Assembly (NCBI GenBank): GCA_014380615.1
Contig: JACMJM010000064.1
Location: forward strand, 62,001-126,000
DNA: 64,000 nucleotides
Source: Sphingobacteriaceae bacterium
GTDB lineage: Bacteria; Bacteroidota; Bacteroidia; Sphingobacteriales; Sphingobacteriaceae
Direction of reading: 5' to 3'
Below are positions 51,429 to 60,869 of the stretch, in pieces. The notes under the pieces were generated by a model. The model searched no databases. It saw only the letters and a list, made by a program, of their open reading frames with translations, and was not told the origin of the DNA. Made by a program: the position numbers and the translations under genes. Numbering within the stretch: the first letter of the stretch is position 1; each line of letters opens with the position of its first letter.

Positions 51429-52615
51429 TGAGAGATTTAAAACTTTATCTGGTCATCGCTTTCAGTCTGCTTGCGTTTTATATAATAGCTCAGTATAACC
51501 GCCCGCGACCCGTAAACTGGAAACCAACATTTGATAAAAAAGACAAAATTCCATTCGGAACCTATATTCTCTATAATCAGCTAAAAGATATCTTCCCGAA
51601 CTCCCGTATCCGGCCTTTAAGGAGTGCGCCCTACGTTACACTTGAAGATCAAAAGGCTGCGCCGGGCAACTACTTACTTATTGCGCCTTATGTTAAATTA
51701 GACGAATACGATTTTAAAGAACTATTTAAATACATGAAGACAGGTAACAATGTCTTTATTGCCTCATTTAACTTAAGTTCGTATTTAGAGGATAGTTTAA
51801 AGCTTAAGATAAATAGTGAAAGGAAGTTTGATTTAGACGCCGCTATCCCTGTAAATTTTGTAAATCCCTCTCTTGCCCCCTCAAAAAAATATGTATTCGA
51901 CAGAGGTATTGGCGAACAATATTTCAGCAGCTTTGATACTTCAAAGACGGTAATTTTAGGTGTAAACAAAACAGGGCACCCAAACTTTATAAAATACAAC
52001 TACGGAAAAGGTGCGTTATACTTATTGGCGAGCCCGATGTTCTTCACTAATTATAATTTATTAAAACCCGGCGGTGCGGATTATGCAGCAAAGGCACTTT
52101 CCTATCTTCCCGCAAAATCCGAAATAATATGGGACGAGTTCTCATCACTCGGGCCACCAGACGATGGAGAATCTCCGTTAAGGGTATTACTTACTTTTAC
52201 TCCCTTAAAGTGGGCCTATTTTATTTCCCTTTTCAGCCTGATAGCATTTGTATTATATGAAATAAAGCGCAGGCAACGCATCATACCGGTAATCGAACCT
52301 TTGCGAAACTCGTCTGCCGAGTTTGTCAGGGTAGTCGGACAAGTGTATTATCAGCAGAGGAATAATTCCAACATCGCCCATAAAAAAATCTCTTATTTCC
52401 TTGAAGATATCCGTGCAAAATACAACCTCAAAACCCAGATATTAAATCAGGAGTTTGCCGGTCTGCTCGCCGCGAAATCAGGAGTGAGCAACCACTTAAT
52501 CACCACCCTTTTAAACCAGGTATCGGAATTAAGGGAATCCAAAAAGGTAACCGACCTGCAACTTATCGCCTTAAATAACAACATCGAACAATTTCATTAT
52601 CAATCAAAGCAGTAA
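51425..52615 (+). CDS. DUF4350 domain protein
   Basis: A 396-residue protein with one N-terminal membrane helix (about 5-25), a periplasmic Rossmann-like DUF4350 domain (60-235, with PFGTYILYNQLKDIFP and YGKGALYLLASPMFF), another helix (about 258-280), and a cytosolic helical tail. In such clusters it is the usual partner of DUF4129. It abuts the MoxR gene exactly: the stop TAA is directly followed by the ATG of the next gene. Function unknown; DUF4350 has been compared with the ABC-2 transporter accessory GldG fold. Confidence 0.82.
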   Translation: MMRDLKLYLVIAFSLLAFYIIAQYNRPRPVNWKPTFDKKDKIPFGTYILYNQLKDIFPNSRIRPLRSAPYVTLEDQKAAPGNYLLIAPYVKLDEYDFKELFKYMKTGNNVFIASFNLSSYLEDSLKLKINSERKFDLDAAIPVNFVNPSLAPSKKYVFDRGIGEQYFSSFDTSKTVILGVNKTGHPNFIKYNYGKGALYLLASPMFFTNYNLLKPGGADYAAKALSYLPAKSEIIWDEFSSLGPPDDGESPLRVLLTFTPLKWAYFISLFSLIAFVLYEIKRRQRIIPVIEPLRNSSAEFVRVVGQVYYQQRNNSNIAHKKISYFLEDIRAKYNLKTQILNQEFAGLLAAKSGVSNHLITTLLNQVSELRESKKVTDLQLIALNNNIEQFHYQSKQ

Positions 52616-53593
52616 ATGGAAGAAAATATTTTTGAAAACAGAACGGATTTAAGCCAGCTGAGTGAGGCGGTTGAAACTATAAGAGCATCGCTAAGCAAAA
52701 TCATTATAGGCCAGCATGAGATGATTGACTTTCTCATCGCCGGAATATTGGCGGATGGCCATATCCTGATAGAGGGAGTGCCTGGTGTTGCCAAAACCCT
52801 TACAGCAAAATTGATTGCCAAATGCGTTAACGCAGATTTTTCCCGAATTCAGTTTACGCCAGATTTAATGCCCTCAGATGTATTAGGCACATCAGTTTTT
52901 AATCCAAAAGACGCTTCTTTTGAGTTTAAAAAGGGACCGGTATTCGGAAACATCATTCTTATAGATGAAATTAACAGGGCTCCGGCCAAAACTCAGTCGG
53001 CATTATTTGAAGTAATGGAAGAACGCCAGATTACGATGGACGGAAAAACCTATAAAATGGATGAACCCTTTATGGTGCTGGCGACTCAGAATCCTATTGA
53101 GCAGGAAGGCACCTACCGCTTACCGGAAGCTCAATTGGATAGATTCTTGTTTAAAATTGAGGTGGGCTACCCAAGCCTTGAAGAAGAAACTCAGATTCTT
53201 ATACAGCAACATCAGCAAAAAACCGAGGAAAAAATTGAGGAGATTAAGCCTGTACTGAGCGTTAATCAAATAACGGAGTTGAGGCACAAGGTGCGGCACC
53301 TGTTTGTAAAACCAGAAATACTTCAATTTGCGGCACAGATAATCCACGATACACGCAGTAGCAAGTCGCTGTTTTTGGGGGCATCTCCCCGGGCATCCCT
53401 GGCACTGGTAAATAGCGCAAAAGCATTGGCGGCCATGAATGGGCGAGACTTTGTTACTCCGGATGACATTATTAAAGCAGTAAAACCTGTACTCCGGCAT
53501 CGCATTATGCTTACCCCCGATAAAGAGATGGAAGGAGTGTCGCCGGATGAAGTTTTGAATCAGATTATTCATAAAATAGAAGTTCCCAGATAA
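52616..53593 (+). CDS. MoxR-family AAA+ ATPase
   Basis: A 325-residue AAA+ ATPase. Walker A is GVPGVAKT (54-61), Walker B is LIDEINRAP (about 114-122), followed by LFEVMEERQITMDG and ATQNPIEQEGTY with sensor 1. A C-terminal lid domain with sensor-2 arginine is in GASPRASLAL (about 260-269). MoxR ATPases act as chaperones in the assembly of metal or membrane complexes. The DUF58 protein follows 16 nt later, and the DUF4129/DUF4350 proteins precede it, forming the standard cluster. Confidence 0.94.
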   Translation: MEENIFENRTDLSQLSEAVETIRASLSKIIIGQHEMIDFLIAGILADGHILIEGVPGVAKTLTAKLIAKCVNADFSRIQFTPDLMPSDVLGTSVFNPKDASFEFKKGPVFGNIILIDEINRAPAKTQSALFEVMEERQITMDGKTYKMDEPFMVLATQNPIEQEGTYRLPEAQLDRFLFKIEVGYPSLEEETQILIQQHQQKTEEKIEEIKPVLSVNQITELRHKVRHLFVKPEILQFAAQIIHDTRSSKSLFLGASPRASLALVNSAKALAAMNGRDFVTPDDIIKAVKPVLRHRIMLTPDKEMEGVSPDEVLNQIIHKIEVPR

Positions 53594-53609
53594 TAATAAT
53601 TTCAAGCAT

Positions 53610-54956
53610 TTGAATAATCTCCATACAAAGTTCTACAAGAATCTCTTCCTTCTGAAACGCTTGTTCGCAGGTCTTGGATTTGTAGTATTGCTATTTTTAT
53701 TTTCTTTCTTTTTTCCATGGCTGGGAGACATTCCCATGATATCTTTTGTATTGGTTATCGTATTATTTGCGGTAGACATCATACTTCTTTACAAAATTGA
53801 AGCGGGAATCTTTGCGAGGCGGAATTCATCAGAACGCCTGAGCAATAGTGATGAAAACAAAATATCTATTCACATTGAAAGCTTCTATTCTTTTCCTGTA
53901 AAAATCGGAATCATTGATGAAATCCCTTTTCAGTTTCAACGAAGAGATGTTTGGTTTAACAGTGCGTTAAGCTCTTACCAGAAAAAAACAATAGAGTACT
54001 ACCTGCGGCCGTTAAAGCGGGGCGAATACAGTTTCGGCGACATTCATCTGTATGTTCAATCGCCACTGGCACTAGTAAGCAGGCGCTTTACTTTTGAACA
54101 AAGCCAGGTTTTGAAGGTTTACCCTTCATTCCTGCAGATGCGCAAATTCGAATTACTGGCCATTTCGAATCGGTTGCTGGAAGCTGGCATTAAAAAAATC
54201 AGAAGACTGGGCCATAGTATGGAGTTCGATCGGATTAAAAATTATGTACCCGGCGATGACTATCGAACTGTTAACTGGAAAGCAAGTGCCCGACGCGGCG
54301 ACTTAATGGTTAATTCGTATACCGATGAGAAATCGCAAAACGTTTATTGTGCAATTGATAAGTCGAGGGCAATGAAGATGCCTTTTGACGGCCTCAGCTT
54401 ATTAGATTATGCTATTAATGCTTCTCTGGCATTAACTAATATTGCAATGCTGAAAGACGATAAAGCAGGAATTATAACCGTTTCGGAAAAAATAGGAGCG
54501 GTTATTCCGGCCGACCGAAAGCCAGCGCAGTTGAATAAAATACTGGAGGTCCTTTACAAAGAAAAAACACGCTATCTGGAACTTAATATGGAAGCACTCT
54601 ACCTAACCGTAAGGCATTCTATAAAACAACGTAGCCTCATTGTGTTCTATACTAATTTTGAAAGCATGTCGGCACTTGAAAGACAATTACCTTATCTAAA
54701 AAAGATAGCCAGATTTCACCTGCTACTTATCGTATTTTTCGAAAATACCGAATTAAAAAAGCTAAGTAGGGAACCAGCAATTGACGTTGAAGGAATTTAT
54801 ATCAAAACAATTGCGGAAAAGTTCGCTTTTGAAAAAAAACAAATTGTACTCGAACTTGCTCGTCATGGTATCCAATCTATTTTAACTTCTCCGCAAAACC
54901 TTACCGTTAACACTATCAACCGATATCTTGAAATTAAAGTAAGGCAGGTGATTTAA
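53610..54956 (+). CDS. DUF58 domain protein
   Basis: A 448-residue protein with two N-terminal membrane helices (about 12-32 and 36-55), a beta-sandwich region, and the DUF58/vWA-like block beginning GHSMEFDRIKNYVPGDDYRTVNWKASARRGDLMVN (about 198-232). The D-x-R and W-K-A-S motifs are the family mark. The vWA part often binds a metal. The start codon is TTG. It pairs with the MoxR ATPase just upstream and ends 1 nt before the convergent mechanosensitive channel gene. Its function is inferred from cluster conservation. Confidence 0.9.
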   Translation: MNNLHTKFYKNLFLLKRLFAGLGFVVLLFLFSFFFPWLGDIPMISFVLVIVLFAVDIILLYKIEAGIFARRNSSERLSNSDENKISIHIESFYSFPVKIGIIDEIPFQFQRRDVWFNSALSSYQKKTIEYYLRPLKRGEYSFGDIHLYVQSPLALVSRRFTFEQSQVLKVYPSFLQMRKFELLAISNRLLEAGIKKIRRLGHSMEFDRIKNYVPGDDYRTVNWKASARRGDLMVNSYTDEKSQNVYCAIDKSRAMKMPFDGLSLLDYAINASLALTNIAMLKDDKAGIITVSEKIGAVIPADRKPAQLNKILEVLYKEKTRYLELNMEALYLTVRHSIKQRSLIVFYTNFESMSALERQLPYLKKIARFHLLLIVFFENTELKKLSREPAIDVEGIYIKTIAEKFAFEKKQIVLELARHGIQSILTSPQNLTVNTINRYLEIKVRQVI

Positions 54957-54957
54957 C

Positions 54958-55782
54958 CTACATTCCTGGCAAGACTATCCCCGCCCTTTTTAGGTCATTA
55001 ATAAGCTTCTCATGAAAATCCAATTTAGCATCGGTAAAACCATGCGGATTAACCCAAATGTTTACCGCCACTTTATATCCGTCTGCTTCTAAGGCCGAGA
55101 TCCCGATTCGTGATTCGGGACTTTTTAAGATACTTTTTGAAGCTGTTATAACCTCCTCAATTATTGGCTTAACCGTATTAAAATCGGTACCGTAATTTAA
55201 TTTCAGTTCCATATCCAAACGCCGTTTCCCTTCGCGGCTGGTGTTTATAATGATTTCGTTTGAAAGCTTGCTGTTAGGGAAAATAACTGTTTTATTATCG
55301 AAAGTAGTTACAACAGTATAAAATACCTGTATTGAGTTAACCGTACCCTCCTGCCCTTGCGCGATAATATTATCTCCCACCCTGAAAGGCTTTAAAATAA
55401 GTATTAGTACACCGCTGGCGAAGTTTTGCAGCGTTCCTGACAATGCCAAACCTGCTGCCACACCAAAGGCACCGATTACAGTTGTAAAGACGGTGAGTTG
55501 AATCCCAGCCGACTGCATGATCCCGATAATAAGAAGCACCTGAAGGGAAATGACAATAAGACTCTGGAGAAAGGGTTGCAATGAAGGGTCAAGATCTCGC
55601 TTCTGCATGCCTGCAATCAGCCATTTTTTTATAAGCTTAATAACCCATAAGCCAATAATAAGTACAACAAGGGCAATAATAGCTTTAATGCCATTATTTA
55701 TGACTATGTCAGTAAATGACTCTTCGCCAGTTTTGGCTTTTTCTGGAACTATAGCAAGGAGAATATATAAAAGAGAACTCAT
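54958..55782 (-). CDS. MscS-family mechanosensitive ion channel
   Basis: A 274-residue small-conductance channel with three N-terminal membrane helices. The pore-lining helix has the Ala/Gly pattern AFGVAAGLALSGTLQNFASGVLILILKPF (about 107-135), followed by the beta domain (RVGDNIIAQGQEGTVNSI) and a cytosolic alpha/beta end. The size is that of E. coli MscS (286). It opens on osmotic downshift to release solutes. It is monocistronic or shares the strand with groESL; a terminator (55849-55881) separates them. Confidence 0.93.
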   Translation of the reverse strand: MSSLLYILLAIVPEKAKTGEESFTDIVINNGIKAIIALVVLIIGLWVIKLIKKWLIAGMQKRDLDPSLQPFLQSLIVISLQVLLIIGIMQSAGIQLTVFTTVIGAFGVAAGLALSGTLQNFASGVLILILKPFRVGDNIIAQGQEGTVNSIQVFYTVVTTFDNKTVIFPNSKLSNEIIINTSREGKRRLDMELKLNYGTDFNTVKPIIEEVITASKSILKSPESRIGISALEADGYKVAVNIWVNPHGFTDAKLDFHEKLINDLKRAGIVLPGM

Positions 55783-55848
55783 TTGTACAAAGGTAACATC
55801 TGGAAAATACTTTCATAAATAGATTGCTACTTACTCGGGTATTAAACG

Positions 55849-55881
55849 AGAAGCCCCAAAGCGAATAGCTTCAGGGCTTCT
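55849..55881 (-). terminator. Intrinsic terminator after groEL
   Basis: AGAAGCCCTGAAGC and GCTTTGGGGCTTCT pair over 14 positions with two G-U pairs around a 5-nt loop, just past the groEL stop. On the minus strand CGTTTAATACC follows. It ends the groES-groEL transcript before the mscS gene. Confidence 0.85.
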
Positions 55882-55903
55882 TATTATATATCGGAGTGAA
55901 TTA

Positions 55904-57547
55904 TTACATCATTCCACCCATGCCGCCGCCCATTGGAGGCATACCACCGTGTCCACCTGCACCAGCCTCTTCAGGCTCGTCAGCAAGTACACATTCAGTA
56001 GTTAATAGCATAGCTGCGATTGAAGCTGCGTTTTCTAATGCTACACGAGAAACTTTAGTAGGGTCGATAACACCGGCTCCGATTAAGTTTTCGTAAACAT
56101 CTGTACGGGCATTGTATCCAAAATCAGCAGTTCCTTCTTTAACTTTTTGAACTACGATAGAACCTTCGATACCTGCGTTTTCGCAAATTTGACGAAGTGG
56201 CTCTTCGATAGCACGACGAATAATCTGGATACCAGTATTTTCGTCTTCGTTAGCGCCTTTTAAGTTTTCAAGAGCTGCGATAGCACGAATGAAAGCAACA
56301 CCACCACCGGCAACGATACCCTCTTCAACTGCTGCGCGAGTTGCATGTAAAGCATCATCAACACGGTCTTTCTTCTCTTTCATTTCCACTTCAGAAGCAG
56401 CACCAATGTACAATACTGCAACACCACCAGAAAGTTTAGCTAAACGCTCTTGTAATTTTTCTTTATCGTAATCTGATGTAGTAGATTCGATTTGAGTTTT
56501 TATAACAGATACTCTTGCTTTAATGTTCTCAGGATCACCCGCACCGTTAATTATAGTCGTGTTATCCTTATCTATTGTTATTTTTTCTGCTTGTCCTAAG
56601 AAAGACAGTTCCGCGTTTTCTAATTTGTAACCACTTTCTTCAGAAATTACTGTTCCACCAGTTAAAATTGCGATATCTTCAAGCATTGCTTTACGACGAT
56701 CGCCAAAACCTGGAGCTTTAACAGCAGCAACTTTCAGAGAACCACGAATTTTATTAACAACTAAAGTAGCTAGAGCTTCACCATCTAAGTCTTCAGCAAT
56801 AATTACTAAAGGCTTACCAGTTTGAACTTGTTTCTCAAGAATCGGAAGAAGTTCTTTCATTGAAGAAATCTTCTTATCGTAGATCAGGATGTATGGATTT
56901 TCCAGCTCTACTTCCATTTTGTCAGCATTGGTAACAAAATATGGAGATAGGTATCCGCGGTCAAATTGCATACCTTCAACAGTTTTAACTTCTGTTTCGG
57001 TACCTTTTGCTTCTTCAACCGTAATAACGCCCTGAGTACCCACTTTTTTCATGGCATCAGCAATCATTTCTCCGATAACATCATCGTTATTTGCAGAAAT
57101 AGAGGCAACTTGTTTTATTTTGCTAAAATCGTCGCCTACATCTTGCTTTTGAGCTTTCAAGCTTTCTACAACAACTCTTACAGCCTTATCTATACCACGT
57201 TTCAAATCCATTGGATTTGCACCAGCAGCAACATTCTTGATACCCGAAGTAACAATAGCCTGAGCTAAAACAGTTGCGGTTGTAGTCCCGTCACCCGCAA
57301 TATCCGCAGTTTTAGAAGCTACCTCTTTTACCATTTGCGCGCCCATATTTTCAATAGCGTCTTTCAATTCTATCTCTTTCGCTACTGTAACACCATCTTT
57401 GGTGATAGCCGGAGAACCGAATTTTTTATCAATAATAACATGGCGACCTTTAGGGCCCAAAGTAACTTTAACCGCATTGGCTAAAATATCAACCCCTCTT
57501 TTCAGGGCATCACGTGCTTCAACGTTATATTTAACTTGCTTTGACAT
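55904..57547 (-). CDS. groEL: Chaperonin GroEL
   Basis: A 547-residue Hsp60 subunit. The N-terminus [21 protein letters not shown] leads into KVTLGPKGR, the ATP site [12 protein letters not shown] (about 86-97), the apical domain, [12 protein letters not shown] (about 404-415), and a GGM-rich tail ([17 protein letters not shown]). The length and all domains are standard. It follows groES by 90 nt, forming the groES-groEL operon. No CIRCE sequence (TTAGCACTC-N9-GAGTGCTAA) is visible near it, so HrcA control is unlikely. Confidence 0.97.
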   Translation of the reverse strand: MSKQVKYNVEARDALKRGVDILANAVKVTLGPKGRHVIIDKKFGSPAITKDGVTVAKEIELKDAIENMGAQMVKEVASKTADIAGDGTTTATVLAQAIVTSGIKNVAAGANPMDLKRGIDKAVRVVVESLKAQKQDVGDDFSKIKQVASISANNDDVIGEMIADAMKKVGTQGVITVEEAKGTETEVKTVEGMQFDRGYLSPYFVTNADKMEVELENPYILIYDKKISSMKELLPILEKQVQTGKPLVIIAEDLDGEALATLVVNKIRGSLKVAAVKAPGFGDRRKAMLEDIAILTGGTVISEESGYKLENAELSFLGQAEKITIDKDNTTIINGAGDPENIKARVSVIKTQIESTTSDYDKEKLQERLAKLSGGVAVLYIGAASEVEMKEKKDRVDDALHATRAAVEEGIVAGGGVAFIRAIAALENLKGANEDENTGIQIIRRAIEEPLRQICENAGIEGSIVVQKVKEGTADFGYNARTDVYENLIGAGVIDPTKVSRVALENAASIAAMLLTTECVLADEPEEAGAGGHGGMPPMGGGMGGMM

Positions 57548-57637
57548 TTTTAATAAATTTAAATGTTAGAATTAACGAATAGAGTTATCAGTGAATTTTG
57601 TAATAAAGAATATCTGCATCAAAATTCAGCACTCTTT

Positions 57638-57931
57638 TTAGATAGTTGCAAAAATATCAGACTCACGCATGATAAGGTATTCTTTACCATCAATAGTGAT
57701 TTCTGTGCCAGCGTATTTACCGTACAAAACTTCATCACCTACTTTATACGCCATAGGGATCAGATTGCCTGTTTGTTCAGCATACTTACCAGGGCCCACG
57801 GCCACTACTGTACCTTTTTGAGGCTTTTCTTGTGCTGTTTCCGGGATATAAATTCCAGAGGCAGTCATTGTTTCAGCAGGAGCAGCTTCTACAACCACCC
57901 GGTCTGCGCTAGGTTTAATATTTAATGCCAT
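57638..57931 (-). CDS. groES: Co-chaperonin GroES
   Basis: A 97-residue co-chaperonin. It starts ALNIKPSADRVVVE, has the mobile loop ETMTASGIYIPETAQEKPQ (about 20-38), and later YGKYAGTEITIDGKEYLIMRE. I chose ATG 57931 because the family begins at this Met. A longer frame to 58018 would add 29 residues of unrelated sequence (TNTYHFFRF...), which is the leader. It is the first gene of the chaperonin operon; the leader of about 90-120 nt shows a TTGACA word but no convincing -7 box. Confidence 0.96.
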   Translation of the reverse strand: MALNIKPSADRVVVEAAPAETMTASGIYIPETAQEKPQKGTVVAVGPGKYAEQTGNLIPMAYKVGDEVLYGKYAGTEITIDGKEYLIMRESDIFATI

Positions 57932-58093
57932 AATTTTGATATTATTTGTTTCTGTTCCCTGTTGGTCACTTTTTGTGCCAAAGCCCTGAAATCTGAAAAA
58001 ATGATAGGTATTTGTCAAAATTACATTTATTCAAATAAGCTTAATCCAGATTTAACTTACTCAATGTCATGCTGTCAGTGAATGTCAGAAAAC

Positions 58094-58118
58094 AAAAAAA
58101 GCTCCCCGAATAGGAAGC
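58094..58118 (-). terminator. Intrinsic terminator after secG
   Basis: On the minus strand GCTTCC (58118-58113) pairs with GGGAGC (58106-58101), with one G-U pair and a 6-nt loop, and is followed by seven T residues. It is 23 nt beyond the secG stop. The 57932-58093 gap is the groES leader and promoter region. Confidence 0.75.
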
Positions 58119-58140
58119 CTTCATATAGAGTTAAGCAAGA

Positions 58141-58473
58141 TTATTTCTTCGTAGTATCTCCTAAACCCGGCAATGGTGTTGGCGTCATTTGCGACGACCC
58201 GGCAGGTTTAGAAACCTCATTTTGCAATGCCTCGCTCGAGCTTACAGCCTCGCCCTGAGGTACAACATTTAAAAGCAGTATAATAACCATTAATGATACG
58301 ATTAACACCCATGTTCCTTTTTCAAGGAAATCGCCGGTGCGCTGTACACCCATTACATTATTAGATCCGGCAAAGCCAGATGACAGGCCGCCACCTTTTG
58401 GATTCTGAATTAATATAATCAGTGCCAGAAGGATACAAATAATAATCGCCAGAATAACAAGTGTAATAAACAT
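58141..58473 (-). CDS. secG: Preprotein translocase subunit SecG
   Basis: A 110-residue translocase component with two transmembrane helices (about 3-22 and 55-75). They are joined by the conserved loop QNPKGGGLSSGFAGSNNVMGVQRTGDFLEKGTW (residues about 23-55). The C-terminal 30 residues are a variable Ser/Pro-rich tail. It assists SecYE in protein export. The length is within the Bacteroidetes range. It lies 13 nt after a large acidic protein gene and ends before a terminator. Confidence 0.93.
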   Translation of the reverse strand: MFITLVILAIIICILLALIILIQNPKGGGLSSGFAGSNNVMGVQRTGDFLEKGTWVLIVSLMVIILLLNVVPQGEAVSSSEALQNEVSKPAGSSQMTPTPLPGLGDTTKK

Positions 58474-58486
58474 GAGTATTTTATAA

Positions 58487-60322
58487 TTAATTGAGCTTTT
58501 GTTCTATTTCCCGAATTTGGGTTGCAAAGTAAGTGCTTTTTTCCGGGAATTTCAAACTTAATTTTTGATAGATATCGATAGCCTTATGATAGAGCATCTG
58601 ATCGTTATATATTCTTGCAAGGGTTTCCGAAACAAGGTCAAGATTATCTTCCGAGCTTTTACGTGCCTTATTTTCTGTATCGAGCTTTATAGCCTTAGGG
58701 GCACGAATTTGAGGATCTTCATTAATAAATTTCTCGATAAGCACATCTTCCCGCCGCTTGATACCAAAGTTTATAGGTTGTCCTATCTGATTTTCAAAAA
58801 CGTTTATCTCTGGCTGAATATGGAAGATATTCTCCATAATTTGCTGATCTAACTGACCAGTATTTTGTTTTTTTACTGGCTGAGGAGTGATATACGATTT
58901 CGACGACGCATAGGGCTGATAGGTATCAGCATGCTCTTTTCGGGTTTTATCAAGCCACCATAAAAATGAAAACGGAAGTTTATCGTCGTTATATCTCGCA
59001 ACTGTTTCTTTACCAGCCAACGAACTTTGACTTGTAGCGATTAAATGTGTTTCATCCTGGATTTCTTCATCCTTTTGCAAGGGATCAATAACCGACTTAT
59101 CGAATATAAAATAGTCTGTGGATGCTATGCTTCCAATAATTTCGTTCTGAGCTGGTGCTGTTTCTGCCACCTCTTCAGTTATTGCAGCCGCAGACAATCC
59201 CTGATCGGCCCGAGGCGTCAAATCATCAAATTCAAAATACTCCGAATCAGGAACTACAGTTTCGATAGTATTATCAAAATCATGTTGGCTGATGCCGGAA
59301 AAGCTTATTGGAGCCTCAACCTCAGTGGGTTTTACAGGCTCTTCGCTTTCCGCGGACTCGTCCAAAACTGGCTCTTCGACCGAGATTTCCTCGACGCTTG
59401 TATCTATATTTTCTAAAACAGGCTCGTTTAACAAATTATCCTCGACGGAAGTTTCTGGTTGCTCCTGATTTTCGGGTAAAATTTCTTCTGTATAAAGCGG
59501 TTCTTCAAACCCGGATTCCTCGAAAATCAGTTCAGTATCTTCTGTAGATTCAACCACATCCGACCATACTTCGGACTCTGAAGGCAAATCAGAATCAGAA
59601 ACGGTATCAGGAAATTCCGCTGCCTGAGACTCTGCTGTATCTGCTGTATCTTCGTCAGATTGCTCTTCCTCTAAAGTTTCAATGCTATTATCCCCGGTAA
59701 CAGGGGCCTCATAACTTTCATCAATAAGCTCAACGTTTGCTTCCTCCGGCTTTGGGTCACTTTCAGAATGTTCTTCAGATTGAAAATCTATAGGCTCTTC
59801 TAATGCCTCATCGGGTTCATAAAGATCTTCGGGAGTTTCGATTGAAGCCAGATCTTGTTCGAAGGCACTATCCTGAATCTCTTCCTGTTGGCTATCCGGC
59901 AAAACATTCTCCTGAACAGGATTAACAGTTTCATCTTCCTCTAATTCAGGCTTAGCGGTTTCATCTTCAGCAACTTCGGTCCAGATGATATTCTCATTAC
60001 GGCTCAGTTCCGCGGGCTGTTCATCAGCAGTCTCTTTAACAGATGGAAAAGATACCGGGTTCTCAAACTGATCAATATTGTTGATGATTTTGAAAAGCAG
60101 CGTTCTATCGGGCGTATAAAGCGCCGCTTTAGAAAGATAGTCTTCGAATTTTTCGGGTTTAAACTTTTTTAAGGCAAAAGCATAAGAGATATGCAGGGGA
60201 AATGAGAAAGGATATAGTTCTACTAAATCCTCAAGCATAGCCATATCAAAGACTGTTAAAGTGGAAGGCTTAGATATCAACCTTGAAAACTCGCGGGTAT
60301 TTACAAAACTTAAATCTGCCAC
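58487..60322 (-). CDS. Large acidic protein of unknown function
   Basis: A 611-residue protein. Residues 1-95 are folded-looking ([27 protein letters not shown]). About 100-345 are a very acidic, low-complexity region with repeated Glu/Asp/Ser (many EEP, EES and DES words). Residues 345-540 are mixed, and the last 70 residues look like one or two TPR-like helices ([28 protein letters not shown]). No signal peptide or membrane helix is seen. It is encoded between secG and lptE. I cannot name a family or function; it may be a scaffold. Confidence 0.7.
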   Translation of the reverse strand: MADLSFVNTREFSRLISKPSTLTVFDMAMLEDLVELYPFSFPLHISYAFALKKFKPEKFEDYLSKAALYTPDRTLLFKIINNIDQFENPVSFPSVKETADEQPAELSRNENIIWTEVAEDETAKPELEEDETVNPVQENVLPDSQQEEIQDSAFEQDLASIETPEDLYEPDEALEEPIDFQSEEHSESDPKPEEANVELIDESYEAPVTGDNSIETLEEEQSDEDTADTAESQAAEFPDTVSDSDLPSESEVWSDVVESTEDTELIFEESGFEEPLYTEEILPENQEQPETSVEDNLLNEPVLENIDTSVEEISVEEPVLDESAESEEPVKPTEVEAPISFSGISQHDFDNTIETVVPDSEYFEFDDLTPRADQGLSAAAITEEVAETAPAQNEIIGSIASTDYFIFDKSVIDPLQKDEEIQDETHLIATSQSSLAGKETVARYNDDKLPFSFLWWLDKTRKEHADTYQPYASSKSYITPQPVKKQNTGQLDQQIMENIFHIQPEINVFENQIGQPINFGIKRREDVLIEKFINEDPQIRAPKAIKLDTENKARKSSEDNLDLVSETLARIYNDQMLYHKAIDIYQKLSLKFPEKSTYFATQIREIEQKLN

Positions 60323-60354
60323 TTCTTAATAAAAAGATGAAACTAACAAACGCT

Positions 60355-60867
60355 TTACCAATTTGCAAAAGCTTTATTGAAAATATCTTCAGTAAGTCTT
60401 TTAGTTACTATCGGAATAATTCTTGGCTCTTGTGTTTGAATGGAACCATTATCAAGAGAAAATTGTTCGAACTGAGTGAATGATTGTTCGAAACTAGACT
60501 CCGGATCTAAGGTACTGGTATATTTTACACTTACTGTTATACTTAAACGAACAAGGTTTGCTTTCTCCCCGGCTGTTACCGCTACGTTTGTTAAGCTGTA
60601 ATCAGTTATTCTGCCTTCAAAAACAGCATCCGCATTATCACGGATAATATTTAACCTGCTTTGAGTCCTGATACGTGTTTTCAATTCTTCTGTAAATGCC
60701 TGACTAAGCGTGGGCACAACCATAGAGGCGGTGTTCTCAAAAAAATCTACCGCTACGGTTTTCATATTTGCGGGGATAGATGCCCCATTAAACTTGTAGA
60801 CCCAGCACGACTGCACCGTCATCATTAAAAGAACCAGTAACAACAGTCTGTTCGAAGTATTCTTCAT
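60355..60867 (-). CDS. lptE: LPS-assembly lipoprotein LptE
   Basis: A 170-residue outer-membrane lipoprotein: the signal ends at VQSC (C21), followed by WVYKFNGASIP. It has the LptE fold pattern: FFENTASMVVPTLSQAFTEELKTRI, a variable strand region, and the C-terminal helix RLTEDIFNKAF. It plugs LptD and helps place lipopolysaccharide in the outer membrane. It follows the sigma-54 activator by only 2 nt. The family is called LptE in Bacteroidetes despite low similarity to E. coli. Confidence 0.87.
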   Translation of the reverse strand: MKNTSNRLLLLVLLMMTVQSCWVYKFNGASIPANMKTVAVDFFENTASMVVPTLSQAFTEELKTRIRTQSRLNIIRDNADAVFEGRITDYSLTNVAVTAGEKANLVRLSITVSVKYTSTLDPESSFEQSFTQFEQFSLDNGSIQTQEPRIIPIVTKRLTEDIFNKAFANW

Positions 60868-60869
60868 TT

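Noticed and set aside
53120-53605. Minus-strand 161-residue frame inside the MoxR gene
   Set aside because: It overlaps the MoxR ATPase gene almost entirely and has cysteine/histidine-rich composition typical of antisense frames.
57932-58018. N-terminal extension of GroES
   Set aside because: The extra 29 residues have no counterpart in the family, and the standard start is at 57931.
57932-58060. CIRCE element or a strong heat-shock promoter before groES
   Set aside because: No TTAGCACTC-N9-GAGTGCTAA pair exists, and TTGACA near 58013-58018 lacks a good -7 partner at proper spacing.
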